From: Anaerospora hongkongensis
Lineage (GTDB): Bacteria; Bacillota; Negativicutes; Sporomusales; DSM-15969
Assembly (NCBI RefSeq): GCF_004339805.1
Contig: NZ_SLUI01000004.1
Coordinates: forward strand, 186,001 to 250,000
Length of the DNA stretch: 64,000 nt
Reading direction: 5' to 3'
Of this stretch, positions 16,453 to 23,660 are shown piece after piece. How positions within the stretch are numbered: the stretch's first letter is position 1; each line of letters begins with the position of its first letter. A program made the translations under genes and the position numbers. Under the pieces are notes generated by a model. The model saw nothing but the letters and a program-made list of their open reading frames with translations. It did no database searches and was not told the origin of the DNA.

Positions 16453-16483
16453 ACCTGAGACTAATACTATGTTAGTCCCAGGT
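16453..16483. promoter_or_regulatory. Inverted repeat, possible operator
   Basis: The arms ACCTGAGACTAA (16453-16464) and TTAGTCCCAGGT (16472-16483) have one mismatch. They sit in the gap between the divergent ferritin-like gene and the 3D-domain gene. No T run follows, so a protein-binding site is more likely than a terminator. Confidence 0.4.
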
Positions 16484-16580
16484 AGTACATTCGCATTTCG
16501 CCTGCTTTGGTAATAAATTTATCATTTTTGCAATACAAATAGTTTTTTCGCAAATACTAGACGATAAGGAGGAGTGGGCA

Positions 16581-17153
16581 ATGAAAAATAAATTGTACAG
16601 GCATACAAAAAGGCGTTACAAAAAATTGGCGGCTGCTTTGGCGAGTGCAGCTGTTTTGGTGACTGCTGCTATTCCCGGTCTTACCGGACACATCCAGGCA
16701 GCGGCAGATCCGAATCCAACACCGGATACAGCGGCACCGCACGTGGCACATCTGAATTCATCGCCGCAGCTTTCCCCGATTGCAGCAGCAAATTCCTCGC
16801 CGGAGGCAAATGCCAAGCAAGTACTTGATGTTAAGGCGACAGCTTATGCACCCGGACCGCACGATAATGATCAGTGGGGAAATAAAACATTTTTAGGAAC
16901 GCAAGTCCGTCCGGGAGTCATTGCCGTAGATCCGAATGTCATTCCTATTGGCTCGAATGTAATGATTAAATATCCCGATGGTACCAAAGAATATGCTGTG
17001 GCGGAAGATACAGGCGGTGCTATAAAAGGAAACCGGATCGATGTGGCAAAGTGGACCGTAAAGGAAGCGGAAAAATTCGGGATAAAAAGAGTGAAAGTTT
17101 ATGTCTTGAAAGATAATCCCCAGCAAACATCAGCGCCGACTTTTCAGGCGTAA
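16581..17153 (+). CDS. Secreted 3D-domain protein (putative cell-wall lytic enzyme)
   Basis: A 190-residue exported protein: a basic start, a hydrophobic stretch (LAAALASAAVLVTAAIPGL) with likely cleavage near IQAAA, a Pro/Ala/Ser-rich linker (about 40-78), then a 3D domain. The domain shows TAYAPGPHDNDQWGN, TFLGTQVRPG, IAVDPNVIPIGS and AEDTGGAIKGNRIDV, carrying the three conserved Asp residues of the YocH/YuiC/MltA-type barrel. Such proteins cleave or bind peptidoglycan. It starts behind AAGGAGG. There is no LysM or G5 domain. Confidence 0.88.
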   Translation: MKNKLYRHTKRRYKKLAAALASAAVLVTAAIPGLTGHIQAAADPNPTPDTAAPHVAHLNSSPQLSPIAAANSSPEANAKQVLDVKATAYAPGPHDNDQWGNKTFLGTQVRPGVIAVDPNVIPIGSNVMIKYPDGTKEYAVAEDTGGAIKGNRIDVAKWTVKEAEKFGIKRVKVYVLKDNPQQTSAPTFQA

Positions 17154-17156
17154 GTT

Positions 17157-17528
17157 TCAGCAGTCTGCCAATAAGGCCGGGCATAAGGCGGCATAATAAT
17201 AATGGCGCTCCTTTTCGTAAGTTAACATAACGTTATAGTGCTGGCAGTAAGATAAGTCCCGGTCAAAGTAACTGCACATTTCACAATCTTCGATAATGTA
17301 ACCTGCATCGCGGGCCATTTTAGCAATCCGGAATTGGCCGCCCAGCAAAAATTGCAACCGGCCTATATTAAAATAGCGTGTATTTTCCAAGTTAGTTTGA
17401 TATTTTTCGGTCAGCAGCAAACCGATGTCGGCGAGAATCAGTTCGATGATTTGATCAGGATCTGACGATGTGGACAGGATGTTTGCTGTGTCGTTTTGGT
17501 CGACGGTATTTTTGTCTTCGAATCCCAT
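17157..17528 (-). CDS. Conserved cysteine-containing protein of unknown function
   Basis: A 123-residue soluble protein of unknown function. The N-terminal half is acidic and helical (DPDQIIELILADIGLLLTEKY). The C-terminal half has six residues of metal-ligand type: CEMCSYFDRDLSYCQHYN and later CPALLADC. The CxxC plus CxH arrangement suggests a zinc or iron-sulfur site, which is inference. The ATG at 17528 behind GGAGAGG is used. It is convergent with the 3D-domain gene with only 3 bp between them, so it may lack its own terminator. Confidence 0.65.
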   Translation of the reverse strand: MGFEDKNTVDQNDTANILSTSSDPDQIIELILADIGLLLTEKYQTNLENTRYFNIGRLQFLLGGQFRIAKMARDAGYIIEDCEMCSYFDRDLSYCQHYNVMLTYEKERHYYYAALCPALLADC

Positions 17529-17863
17529 ATGCCTCTCCAATAAATGAAATCAATTTGTTACTATTCTTTCTCTCATTTGCTGCGTTATCCTGCTGTATGG
17601 CAGCTGGATTCAACCTTGAAGGAGTAACTTTTTGCACTTTGGCTAAAAAAGTTGTAATCGGCTTACGTCGGATACAACTTTTTTATTTACTGCCAAGAGG
17701 AAAAAACAACCACTTACAGAAATAGGCATTGATTAGCTGTACTAATGAATTAACACTACAAACGCTGCTACGACAGCTTAAATCTGTACTGTGAGTTTTT
17801 CAGTGGCATACTATAGAACAGATCAATTTTGGCACATAAGGCAGTTAAGGGAGGCATAGTGTG
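17529..17863. other. 335-bp intergenic region with an orphan terminator-like hairpin
   Basis: No convincing protein-coding gene is seen between the Cys-rich protein gene and guaD. At 17645-17687 a strong hairpin has arms AAAAAAGTTGTA and TACAACTTTTTT with GTCGGAT/ATCGGC pairing inside, T-tailed in both directions. No gene ends just before it on either strand, so it could terminate a short untranslated RNA or be a leader attenuator. No purine riboswitch core was recognised in front of guaD. Confidence 0.5.
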
Positions 17864-19135
17864 ATGAAACGGGAAATTCTCATCCTGAAGGGCAATATAG
17901 TATTTACACAGCAGCCGGACCGGTTTGATGTTTACGAAAATGGCTGTCTCATTTGTTGTAATGGGGTTATTGAGCAGATCAGCTCAACCATACCGGACGA
18001 GTATAAAAACTGTGAAGTGAAAAATTATGGGAGTGACTTGATTATTCCTGGTTTCGTGGACTTGCATACTCATGCCTCGCAGTTTAATCAGCGAGGGCTG
18101 GGGCTGGATTTACAATTGCTGGAGTGGTTGGAGGAATATACATTTAGAGAGGAAAGCCGCTTCTGTGATCTTAGCTATGCTGCAGCCGTTTACGCGGCGT
18201 TTGCCGAGGAGTTGATAAGGCAGGGCACTACCAGGGTGGTAGTATTCGCTACCATTCACAAGGAAAGCTGCCGGCTGTTAATTGATATTCTTACCCAAAA
18301 AGGGATTGGTGCTTATGTCGGCAAAGTTAATATGGACAGTAATTGTCCTGATGTTTTGAAGGAAGATACGGAGCAGTCGATAAAAGATACGGAGGAGCTG
18401 ATTCAAAATTGGGGTGATAATCCGCTGGTTAAACCAATTATTACACCCCGCTTTGCGCCTACCAGCAGCAAGCGGCTCTTAGCAGAGCTAGGCAAGCTGG
18501 CTGTAAAGTACATGCTGCCTGTTCAGACGCATCTGTCGGAAAATAAAAATGAAATTGAGTGGGTCGCAGAATTGTTTCCAGAGCAGCGCGAGTATCACCG
18601 GGTTTATGCACATTACCAGTTATTTGGGCAGACTCCTACGTTGATGGCTCATTGTGTTCATGTTACTGATAGCTGCATCAACGATATACATAAGCATCAC
18701 GTTACCGCAGTCCATTGTCCGGACTCGAACTTAAATTTGGCAAGCGGCATAATGTCTGCCCGTAAATTGCTTGATGCCGGTGTGCAAGTAGGCCTGGGGA
18801 CGGATATCGGGGCCGGGCACAGTCTGTCGATGCCGCAAACAATTGTAAAAGCCATTCAACTATCGAAAGTAATCCAAAATCCGGCATATACAAGGCCGTT
18901 GACGCTTGCAGAGGTTTTTTATATGGCCACTAAAGGGGGAGGACAGTTTTTTGGCAAAGTAGGCAGCTTTGAACCGGGATATGCCTGCGATGCGCTGGTT
19001 ATTCATACCGGCATGGCTCCGGGAGCAGGTTTGACTTCCCTGGAAAGGCTGCAACAGTTCATTTATACCGGTGACAGTGGAAATATTGCGGCCCGATATA
19101 TTAATGGCAGAGAAATAAATAGTGCTGCCCATTAG
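17864..19135 (+). CDS. guaD: Guanine deaminase
   Basis: An amidohydrolase of about 423 residues converting guanine to xanthine and ammonia. Key features are the metal-binding VDLHTHASQFNQRGLGLDL and WLEEYTFREE typical of guanine deaminases, then QTHLSENKNEI, LMAHCVHV, VHCPDSNLNLASG and GLGTDIGAG with the catalytic Asp. Start codons GTG 17861 and ATG 17864 are adjacent; AAGGGAGG precedes both and ATG is preferred. Downstream, PpnP (nucleoside phosphorylase) and, further away, Xpt fit purine salvage. The product xanthine could feed Xpt. Confidence 0.9.
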   Translation: MKREILILKGNIVFTQQPDRFDVYENGCLICCNGVIEQISSTIPDEYKNCEVKNYGSDLIIPGFVDLHTHASQFNQRGLGLDLQLLEWLEEYTFREESRFCDLSYAAAVYAAFAEELIRQGTTRVVVFATIHKESCRLLIDILTQKGIGAYVGKVNMDSNCPDVLKEDTEQSIKDTEELIQNWGDNPLVKPIITPRFAPTSSKRLLAELGKLAVKYMLPVQTHLSENKNEIEWVAELFPEQREYHRVYAHYQLFGQTPTLMAHCVHVTDSCINDIHKHHVTAVHCPDSNLNLASGIMSARKLLDAGVQVGLGTDIGAGHSLSMPQTIVKAIQLSKVIQNPAYTRPLTLAEVFYMATKGGGQFFGKVGSFEPGYACDALVIHTGMAPGAGLTSLERLQQFIYTGDSGNIAARYINGREINSAAH

Positions 19136-19194
19136 CAGCAAAAACGGTATAATGTACTTAGTGAAGAGGATAGCTGAAAAATTCATTGAATTAG

Positions 19195-20199
19195 GTGGTA
19201 CATACGTACATATATCTTGAGCCAGCGTTATATGACCGATTTTCCTGTGAAATGTGCGGCACCTGCTGTCGTAATGAATGGCTGGTAACTTTGAATGAAG
19301 ACAGCTATTACCGCAACAAACAGTTGTTTACTGTTAGCGGCAGGAGTCAAGAGTTTGAGCAGGCCTTTATCCGGCTAAGCAACGGCTGCCGGGATGAATA
19401 TGCCTTTATTGCGAAACAACAAGGCGAAGGGGGCTGCTGGTTTTTAGACAGCACCAATTATTGCCGGCTTCACCGGGAAGCTGGCCATGAGCATTTAGAC
19501 AGTGTTTGCCAAATATATCCCCGCTACCCTATTCATACATCGCGCGGCATGGAACTGACTCTCAGCTACAGCTGCCCGGCTGTTTTGAAATTAATGGTTC
19601 AAAACAATGCACCGCTCACCATTACCCGGTCCGAACAGCCTCCCAAGAATATGGCGTTTGATACGTATGCGGCGCAGGTTTTTCCTCGTCAGCAGCCCAA
19701 GCGCAGTCCGCTCCGGTATTATTTTGAATTGGAGCAGCATGTTATTGACATTTTGCAAAGCCGTTGTTTGACAATCCAAGAACGGTTACTCTTTTTACAA
19801 ACAGTGGTTGGCGAAATACTCGAAGCTGCCAAGTCGGATGAGCTTGACCGGCTGCTGCAGCAAATCTTTTTCCGCAACTATCAATTTCTGGATGAGAAAA
19901 CGGCTTTGCAGCAGGCTGAGCAATCAGGCAAGCCGGAAGAGACTGCCGCCGATATTCTGCTGGAGCATTTTTTAGTGAACCTGGTTTTCAAAAAGGTAGG
20001 GTTTTTATATGGACTAAAAAGCATGGTGCGCTTGCTGCAGCTGGCCTGTCAGTATACTGCAGCGGCACAGCAGGAAGTATCCGGAACGTCTGCAAAACTT
20101 GCCCGTACGGAAGCGGCGATTGTTCATTTGGAAATCCAATACAGTCATAATCGCAAAGCGTTATTCAATATGGTAAACAAGCAGGAGGAGAAACCATGA
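19195..20199 (+). CDS. FliB/YkgJ-type cysteine-cluster protein
   Basis: A 334-residue protein with an N-terminal cysteine cluster (FSCEMCGTCCRNEW near residue 16), later GCRDE, GGCWFLD, YCRLH, SVCQIYPRYP and SYSCPAVL. This is the arrangement seen in the flagellin lysine-N-methylase FliB and in YkgJ-like metal-cluster proteins. At 334 residues it is shorter than typical FliB (about 400) and no flagellar genes are adjacent, so methylase activity is uncertain. The start is a GTG at 19195 with a weak ribosome binding site. A TATAAT box at 19149-19154 may belong to its promoter. Its end overlaps the next gene by 4 bp. Confidence 0.72.
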   Translation: MVHTYIYLEPALYDRFSCEMCGTCCRNEWLVTLNEDSYYRNKQLFTVSGRSQEFEQAFIRLSNGCRDEYAFIAKQQGEGGCWFLDSTNYCRLHREAGHEHLDSVCQIYPRYPIHTSRGMELTLSYSCPAVLKLMVQNNAPLTITRSEQPPKNMAFDTYAAQVFPRQQPKRSPLRYYFELEQHVIDILQSRCLTIQERLLFLQTVVGEILEAAKSDELDRLLQQIFFRNYQFLDEKTALQQAEQSGKPEETAADILLEHFLVNLVFKKVGFLYGLKSMVRLLQLACQYTAAAQQEVSGTSAKLARTEAAIVHLEIQYSHNRKALFNMVNKQEEKP

Positions 20200-20603
20200 C
20201 TGCCCTTACAATGAAGCAATGCCGCGAAATCACAGACTGGATAATCGATACGACTGGTAAGGACGGCGGGCAGCCGGTGGCCATTGCTATCTGTGACGGT
20301 GAAGGATTTTTACTTTCTTTAGTTAAAATGGATGAGGTTCCTACCAAAAGTGTTCATTTTGCTCAGCATAAAGCCTATACGGCTGCCCGGATGCAGACTG
20401 CCACAGATGCTTTTTTAGCCAGGCTGCAGCGGGAACAACTGGATATTCAATACTTCTGTGATCCTAAACTGGCAGCATTGCCTGGTGGTGCTCCTATATA
20501 CGCGCCTAGCGGCAAGCTAGTGGGTTCTGTCGGGATAAGCGGACGGCCTTCACAGGAAGATCAGGAACTGGCAAATGCTGCCGCACAGAGAATTCTGTTT
20601 TGA
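20196..20603 (+). CDS. GlcG/HbpS-family protein
   Basis: A 135-residue protein of the GlcG/HbpS (DUF336) fold: DGGQPVAIAICDGEGFLLSL, then SVHFAQHKAYTAARMQT, and the C-terminal LPGGAPIYA-LVGSVGISG motif. Family members bind haem or cobalamin, or accompany glycolate and diol metabolism; the role is not deducible here. It starts at ATG 20196 inside the stop codon of the FliB-like gene, so the two are translationally coupled. Confidence 0.85.
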   Translation: MTALTMKQCREITDWIIDTTGKDGGQPVAIAICDGEGFLLSLVKMDEVPTKSVHFAQHKAYTAARMQTATDAFLARLQREQLDIQYFCDPKLAALPGGAPIYAPSGKLVGSVGISGRPSQEDQELANAAAQRILF

Positions 20604-20684
20604 AAATAAAAATCTTTTTTAGATGAAGGAACTGGACTGAAGGCAGAGAAACTAGTAGCAGCGTGAAAAAAAGGGGCTGAAGCA

Positions 20685-20999
20685 ATGGATATCTTTGAAA
20701 ATGTGGCTGTTGTCAAAAAAGCAAATGTGTACTTCGATGGAAAGGTTACCAGCCGGACGGTGCTTTTTGCTGATGGCAGCAAAAAGACGCTGGGGATTAT
20801 GCTGCCGGGGGATTATGAGTTTGGCACTGATGCTGCTGAAATCATGGAAATCCTGGATGGTGTTCTGGATGTCCTCCTGCCGGGCGCAACAGTCTGGCAA
20901 ACGTTTCAAGGCGGACAGTCGTTTGCTGTTCCCGCAAAATCCCGCTTTGCCTTAAAAGTAAAGCAAACAGCCGATTATTGCTGCAGCTACGAAGCATAA
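20685..20999 (+). CDS. ppnP: Pyrimidine/purine nucleoside phosphorylase PpnP
   Basis: A 104-residue cupin-fold protein matching the PpnP (YaiE, DUF1255) family: [47 protein letters not shown], the [15 protein letters not shown] segment and a C-terminal YCCSY. PpnP phosphorolyses diverse nucleosides to free base and ribose-1-phosphate. Being close to guanine deaminase it would supply free purine bases. It starts at ATG 20685 and a strong terminator follows at 21003. Confidence 0.92.
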   Translation: MDIFENVAVVKKANVYFDGKVTSRTVLFADGSKKTLGIMLPGDYEFGTDAAEIMEILDGVLDVLLPGATVWQTFQGGQSFAVPAKSRFALKVKQTADYCCSYEA

Positions 21000-21002
21000 G
21001 AG

Positions 21003-21053
21003 AAAACAGAGCTTAGGCCGGTGTCAACCTGATCCGGACTAAGCTCTGTTTTG
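21003..21053 (+). terminator. Rho-independent terminator
   Basis: The arms AAACAGAGCTTAG and CTAAGCTCTGTTT with an inner CCGG pairing are followed by TTG-TT, directly behind ppnP and facing the small convergent gene. Confidence 0.85.
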
Positions 21054-21058
21054 TTCGG

Positions 21059-21226
21059 TTATAGCATTTCATCCAGGCCTTTTTCAAGCGCTTTGGCATA
21101 TGTGCTCTCATTAGCTGTTTCCGGTGAGACAATAGATTGGTTGATTTGTTCGCGTGAAACGGCATTATCACCGGCACTCATAGCATATTCGCTTGCATAG
21201 GACGCTGGTTTGCCTTTTTTGCTCAT
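21059..21226 (-). CDS. Small hypothetical protein (55 aa)
   Basis: A 55-residue open frame on the minus strand, start ATG 21226 preceded by a perfect AGGAGGTGA, stop TAA at 21059. It begins MSKKGKPASYASEYAMSAG and ends KALEKGLDEML. It is hydrophilic, with no cysteine and no membrane segment. The ribosome binding site and codon usage argue for a real gene. The abundance of Ser, Ala, Glu and Lys recalls small spore or DNA-associated proteins, but no known motif is present and I do not recognise it. Confidence 0.65.
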   Translation of the reverse strand: MSKKGKPASYASEYAMSAGDNAVSREQINQSIVSPETANESTYAKALEKGLDEML

Positions 21227-21340
21227 CTTTCACCTCCTGACAATAGTTTGTGACTAACTAGGAAAAACTTGCATTCCCGAGATACTGATCTATGGTATAA
21301 TGATCAAAACGCAAGAATGCCTGAAACGGAGTACAGTTTG

Positions 21341-21922
21341 ATGAACAAACAAACAATGCGGCGATATGGCCTCGGCATGGTTAGTGCAGTGGCGATGGTA
21401 ATGCTCTGGACTGCTGTCAGCTTATCCCAATCAAGCATTGAAGACAGGATCGTAACCGTCCCTCATCCAGTATTGCGTCAACAGGCCGTGCCGATTCGGG
21501 CCGACGATGAAGAAACGCTACAGCTGCTGCAAGAAATGGCTGAATATTTGGAAGACGGTGTTTTGCCGAAAGGCGGTATTTCCTTGCCGCAGGTAGCTGT
21601 TGCGAAACGCGGTTTTGTTGCAATGATTGATGATGAAGCGGTTATCATGATCAATCCCACTATTGTGCTGACCGGTGAGGAAGTACCCAGTTTGGAAGGA
21701 TGTCTCAGCATACCCAGCACTTTTCGGTATGTAACAAGGAATTCTGCGGTTGCAGTTGAATATCATGATGAGGACTGGCTGCGCCAAACTTTGCATCTTG
21801 AGGACCTGGAAGCATTTATTGTTCAGCATGAAAACGATCATCTGAATGGCATATTAATTATTGATAAATTAGTTGCTGAGGCTCCTGAACGAAGCAGAGA
21901 CCCCGATATGCCGTTGGAATAA
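21341..21922 (+). CDS. Membrane-anchored peptide deformylase-like protein
   Basis: A 193-residue protein with a deformylase core (about 35-180) behind an N-terminal hydrophobic anchor (GLGMVSAVAMVMLWTAVSLS, residues 10-29). Motif 2 is intact (EGCLS, metal ligand Cys121) and motif 3 is intact (QHENDH, His163, Glu164, His167). Motif 1 is altered: GGISLPQ replaces GxGLAAxQ, keeping Pro-Gln. True deformylases are cytosolic, so an exported or anchored copy is unexpected. ATG 21341 with ACGGAG upstream is preferred over an earlier in-frame start at 21269. Confidence 0.82.
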   Translation: MNKQTMRRYGLGMVSAVAMVMLWTAVSLSQSSIEDRIVTVPHPVLRQQAVPIRADDEETLQLLQEMAEYLEDGVLPKGGISLPQVAVAKRGFVAMIDDEAVIMINPTIVLTGEEVPSLEGCLSIPSTFRYVTRNSAVAVEYHDEDWLRQTLHLEDLEAFIVQHENDHLNGILIIDKLVAEAPERSRDPDMPLE

Positions 21923-21952
21923 TCAGCAGCGGGAGAATTCGGAGGGAATTAC

Positions 21953-22195
21953 GTGAAACTTTTTATCTGGGTTCATGACCGTACATTTCACAGCTGGAGT
22001 ATGATGAATGAGCCGTCTCTGCATGAAGCCATGTACAGCCGGGCGGCGGCAGTCGTTGTTGCAGAATCGGAACAAGCGGCAATTGACTTGCTGCTGCTAA
22101 AAGACAGCGGCTGGCGGCGGGAAGATTTAGAGCGCCTGCGGCCACAAGTGATTGAAGGAAAAACGGCACAAGTTGTATATAGTCATATTCAGTGA
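21953..22195 (+). CDS. Hypothetical protein (80 aa)
   Basis: A short protein beginning MKLFIWVHDRTFHSWSMMNEPS, with start GTG 21953 behind GGAGGG and 30 bp after the deformylase-like gene, so co-transcription is likely. It has an Ala/Val/Glu-rich middle (AAAVVVAESEQAAIDLLLLKDSG) and no membrane segment. I do not recognise the family; the fold may be alpha/beta. Confidence 0.6.
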   Translation: MKLFIWVHDRTFHSWSMMNEPSLHEAMYSRAAAVVVAESEQAAIDLLLLKDSGWRREDLERLRPQVIEGKTAQVVYSHIQ

Positions 22196-22229
22196 GAAAA
22201 AGGGGGGGCGCAACGCGGCCCCCTTTTTA
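22196..22229. terminator. Bidirectional terminator
   Basis: The arms AAAAAGGGGG and CCCCCTTTTT around GGCGCAACGCGG lie between the convergent 80-aa gene and the PrcB-like gene. Confidence 0.8.
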
Positions 22230-22232
22230 CGT

Positions 22233-23459
22233 TTAGCTTTGCGGCATAAACGTATACCAGCTGAGTGCTGTTCCTTCTGGCGTGATAAAGCTGACATGAA
22301 CAGGCTTCGTAAAGTCAACGGCATTTTTGTTAATCGGAACATAATCATACAGCTTGCTGGCGGTAAGCGATGCTCCTGTTAAGGTGGGACTTTTTGTTCG
22401 TACCGTAATAAACAGGGAGTTGCCTGACTGGCTTACTTTTTCAATTCCAATGCCGTAACCATTATAGGCTACTGTACCGAGATTGGCGTAAAATACCATT
22501 TGGCGGTTATAGTTAATGCTGGATAGCGAACGCAGTACTTCATCGGGCAATGTTACGGAATCACCCAGGCGCGGGTCGCGGGTGAAAATTCCGAAGTGCA
22601 TATTGGTAGGATAATCTCTTTCATTCCACTTCCAGCCGCTGAAGTCTTTGGTCTGGAAAAGGACTTTTTGATTAGACGGGTCGACTACCGGGGCGGCAAT
22701 GACCGTCTTTTGAGTAAACATGCTGGCTGGAATATAGGTAGCCGGATAATTCATATTGCCAATACCGCGAATAGTGGTAATTACCCAGCTGGAGCCATTC
22801 CGTTCCAAATCTACTTTAAAGGTTTGTCCGCCTGCATGATGGACTTGAACGGTTGCTTTGTTCGTTGTTTTTGACAACAACGTAAAGGAATCCCGGTAGA
22901 CATCAAAACCATAGCGGGCGGCGTTAGCTTTTACAATGGTTACCGGATTGGCCGTTGTGTGATCCCGGTCGCCTCTGTCGCTGATCTTGGTAATTTGTTG
23001 GACTTTCCATTCGCCGGAAGAATCGGCGTTTAATTTAATGCGGTATTCCTTACCGTCGTCGGTACGCATAATGACTGTTGCTTCCGTCTTAGTACTTGAC
23101 TGTAAGGAAAAATCAGCACCATGGGTATCGTAACCACGGGCGGCAGCCTGTTCTCTGGCTGCTTTGACAGGTGAGGTAGCAGGTTTAGGCTTAGGTGCTT
23201 CTTCTTTTGGATCAGGCCGTTTCTCTCTATCCGGTTTCTTGGTAGTGCTTGTATCCGTAACAGGTGCCTTGGCAGTGGTTTGCTGAGCCTCAGTAGTTGC
23301 AGTCGTATTTTCGCCCGCAGCTGGAGTGAGGGCATTTTGGACCGAAGCAGCAGATACCATGGGAAGCATAGCGCTGGACATAACCGCAGCACCTGCCATA
23401 GCCGCGACAATGCGTTTATATTTCTTTTTCAGTGCCTTACGGCGAGTATTTTGTCTCAT
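22233..23459 (-). CDS. Secreted protein with two internal repeats and a PrcB-like C-terminal domain
   Basis: A 408-residue exported protein: basic N terminus and hydrophobic signal (IVAAMAGAAVMSSAML, cleavage near VSAAS), then a Thr/Lys/Pro-rich linker to about residue 95. Two similar modules follow (ARGYDTHGADFSLQSST...ATVIMRTDDGKEYRIKL and ARYGFDVYRDSFTLLSKT...ATVQVHHAGGQTFKVDL). A C-terminal region contains NYNRQMVFYANLGTVAYNGYG and LFITVRTKSP, resembling the PrcB C-terminal domain of secreted or spore-associated proteins. Function is unknown; it is probably an envelope or binding protein. The start has TTGTTCTCC on the top strand, i.e. GGAGAACAA upstream. Confidence 0.75.
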   Translation of the reverse strand: MRQNTRRKALKKKYKRIVAAMAGAAVMSSAMLPMVSAASVQNALTPAAGENTTATTEAQQTTAKAPVTDTSTTKKPDREKRPDPKEEAPKPKPATSPVKAAREQAAARGYDTHGADFSLQSSTKTEATVIMRTDDGKEYRIKLNADSSGEWKVQQITKISDRGDRDHTTANPVTIVKANAARYGFDVYRDSFTLLSKTTNKATVQVHHAGGQTFKVDLERNGSSWVITTIRGIGNMNYPATYIPASMFTQKTVIAAPVVDPSNQKVLFQTKDFSGWKWNERDYPTNMHFGIFTRDPRLGDSVTLPDEVLRSLSSINYNRQMVFYANLGTVAYNGYGIGIEKVSQSGNSLFITVRTKSPTLTGASLTASKLYDYVPINKNAVDFTKPVHVSFITPEGTALSWYTFMPQS

Positions 23460-23572
23460 TGTTGTTCTCCTTTCGCACAGTTGATTATTATATTGTCGGC
23501 AGGATACGCACTGTCAATTCAGGGAGTTTTTGCCAGGAAAGCGGATAGCGGGCCATAGCGGGGAAGTTCTTT

Positions 23573-23602
23573 TTGACAGTTAGGGCAAGTCTAAGCTAGA
23601 AT
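23573..23602 (+). promoter_or_regulatory. Sigma-A-type promoter of the ABC-F gene
   Basis: TTGACA (23573-23578) and TAGAAT (23597-23602) have an 18-bp spacer, about 60 bp before the ABC-F start codon. Confidence 0.6.
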
Positions 23603-23660
23603 GAAAAGAGTTTAGGATGAGAGTAAATCTTTAATCAAAAGAAAAGCAGGAGTAGGATAT

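Noticed and set aside
16484-16580. Cyclic-di-AMP (ydaO-type) riboswitch before the 3D-domain gene
   Set aside because: Less than 100 bp is available and the conserved GGGGGAACC-type elements are absent.
17700-17863. Purine riboswitch upstream of guaD
   Set aside because: No aptamer core with the two conserved loop sequences and the flanking P1 helix could be found in the leader.
22152-22382. Plus-strand frame at the end of the PrcB-like gene
   Set aside because: It overlaps a bidirectional terminator and the antisense strand of a well-supported gene, and starts inside the 80-aa gene.
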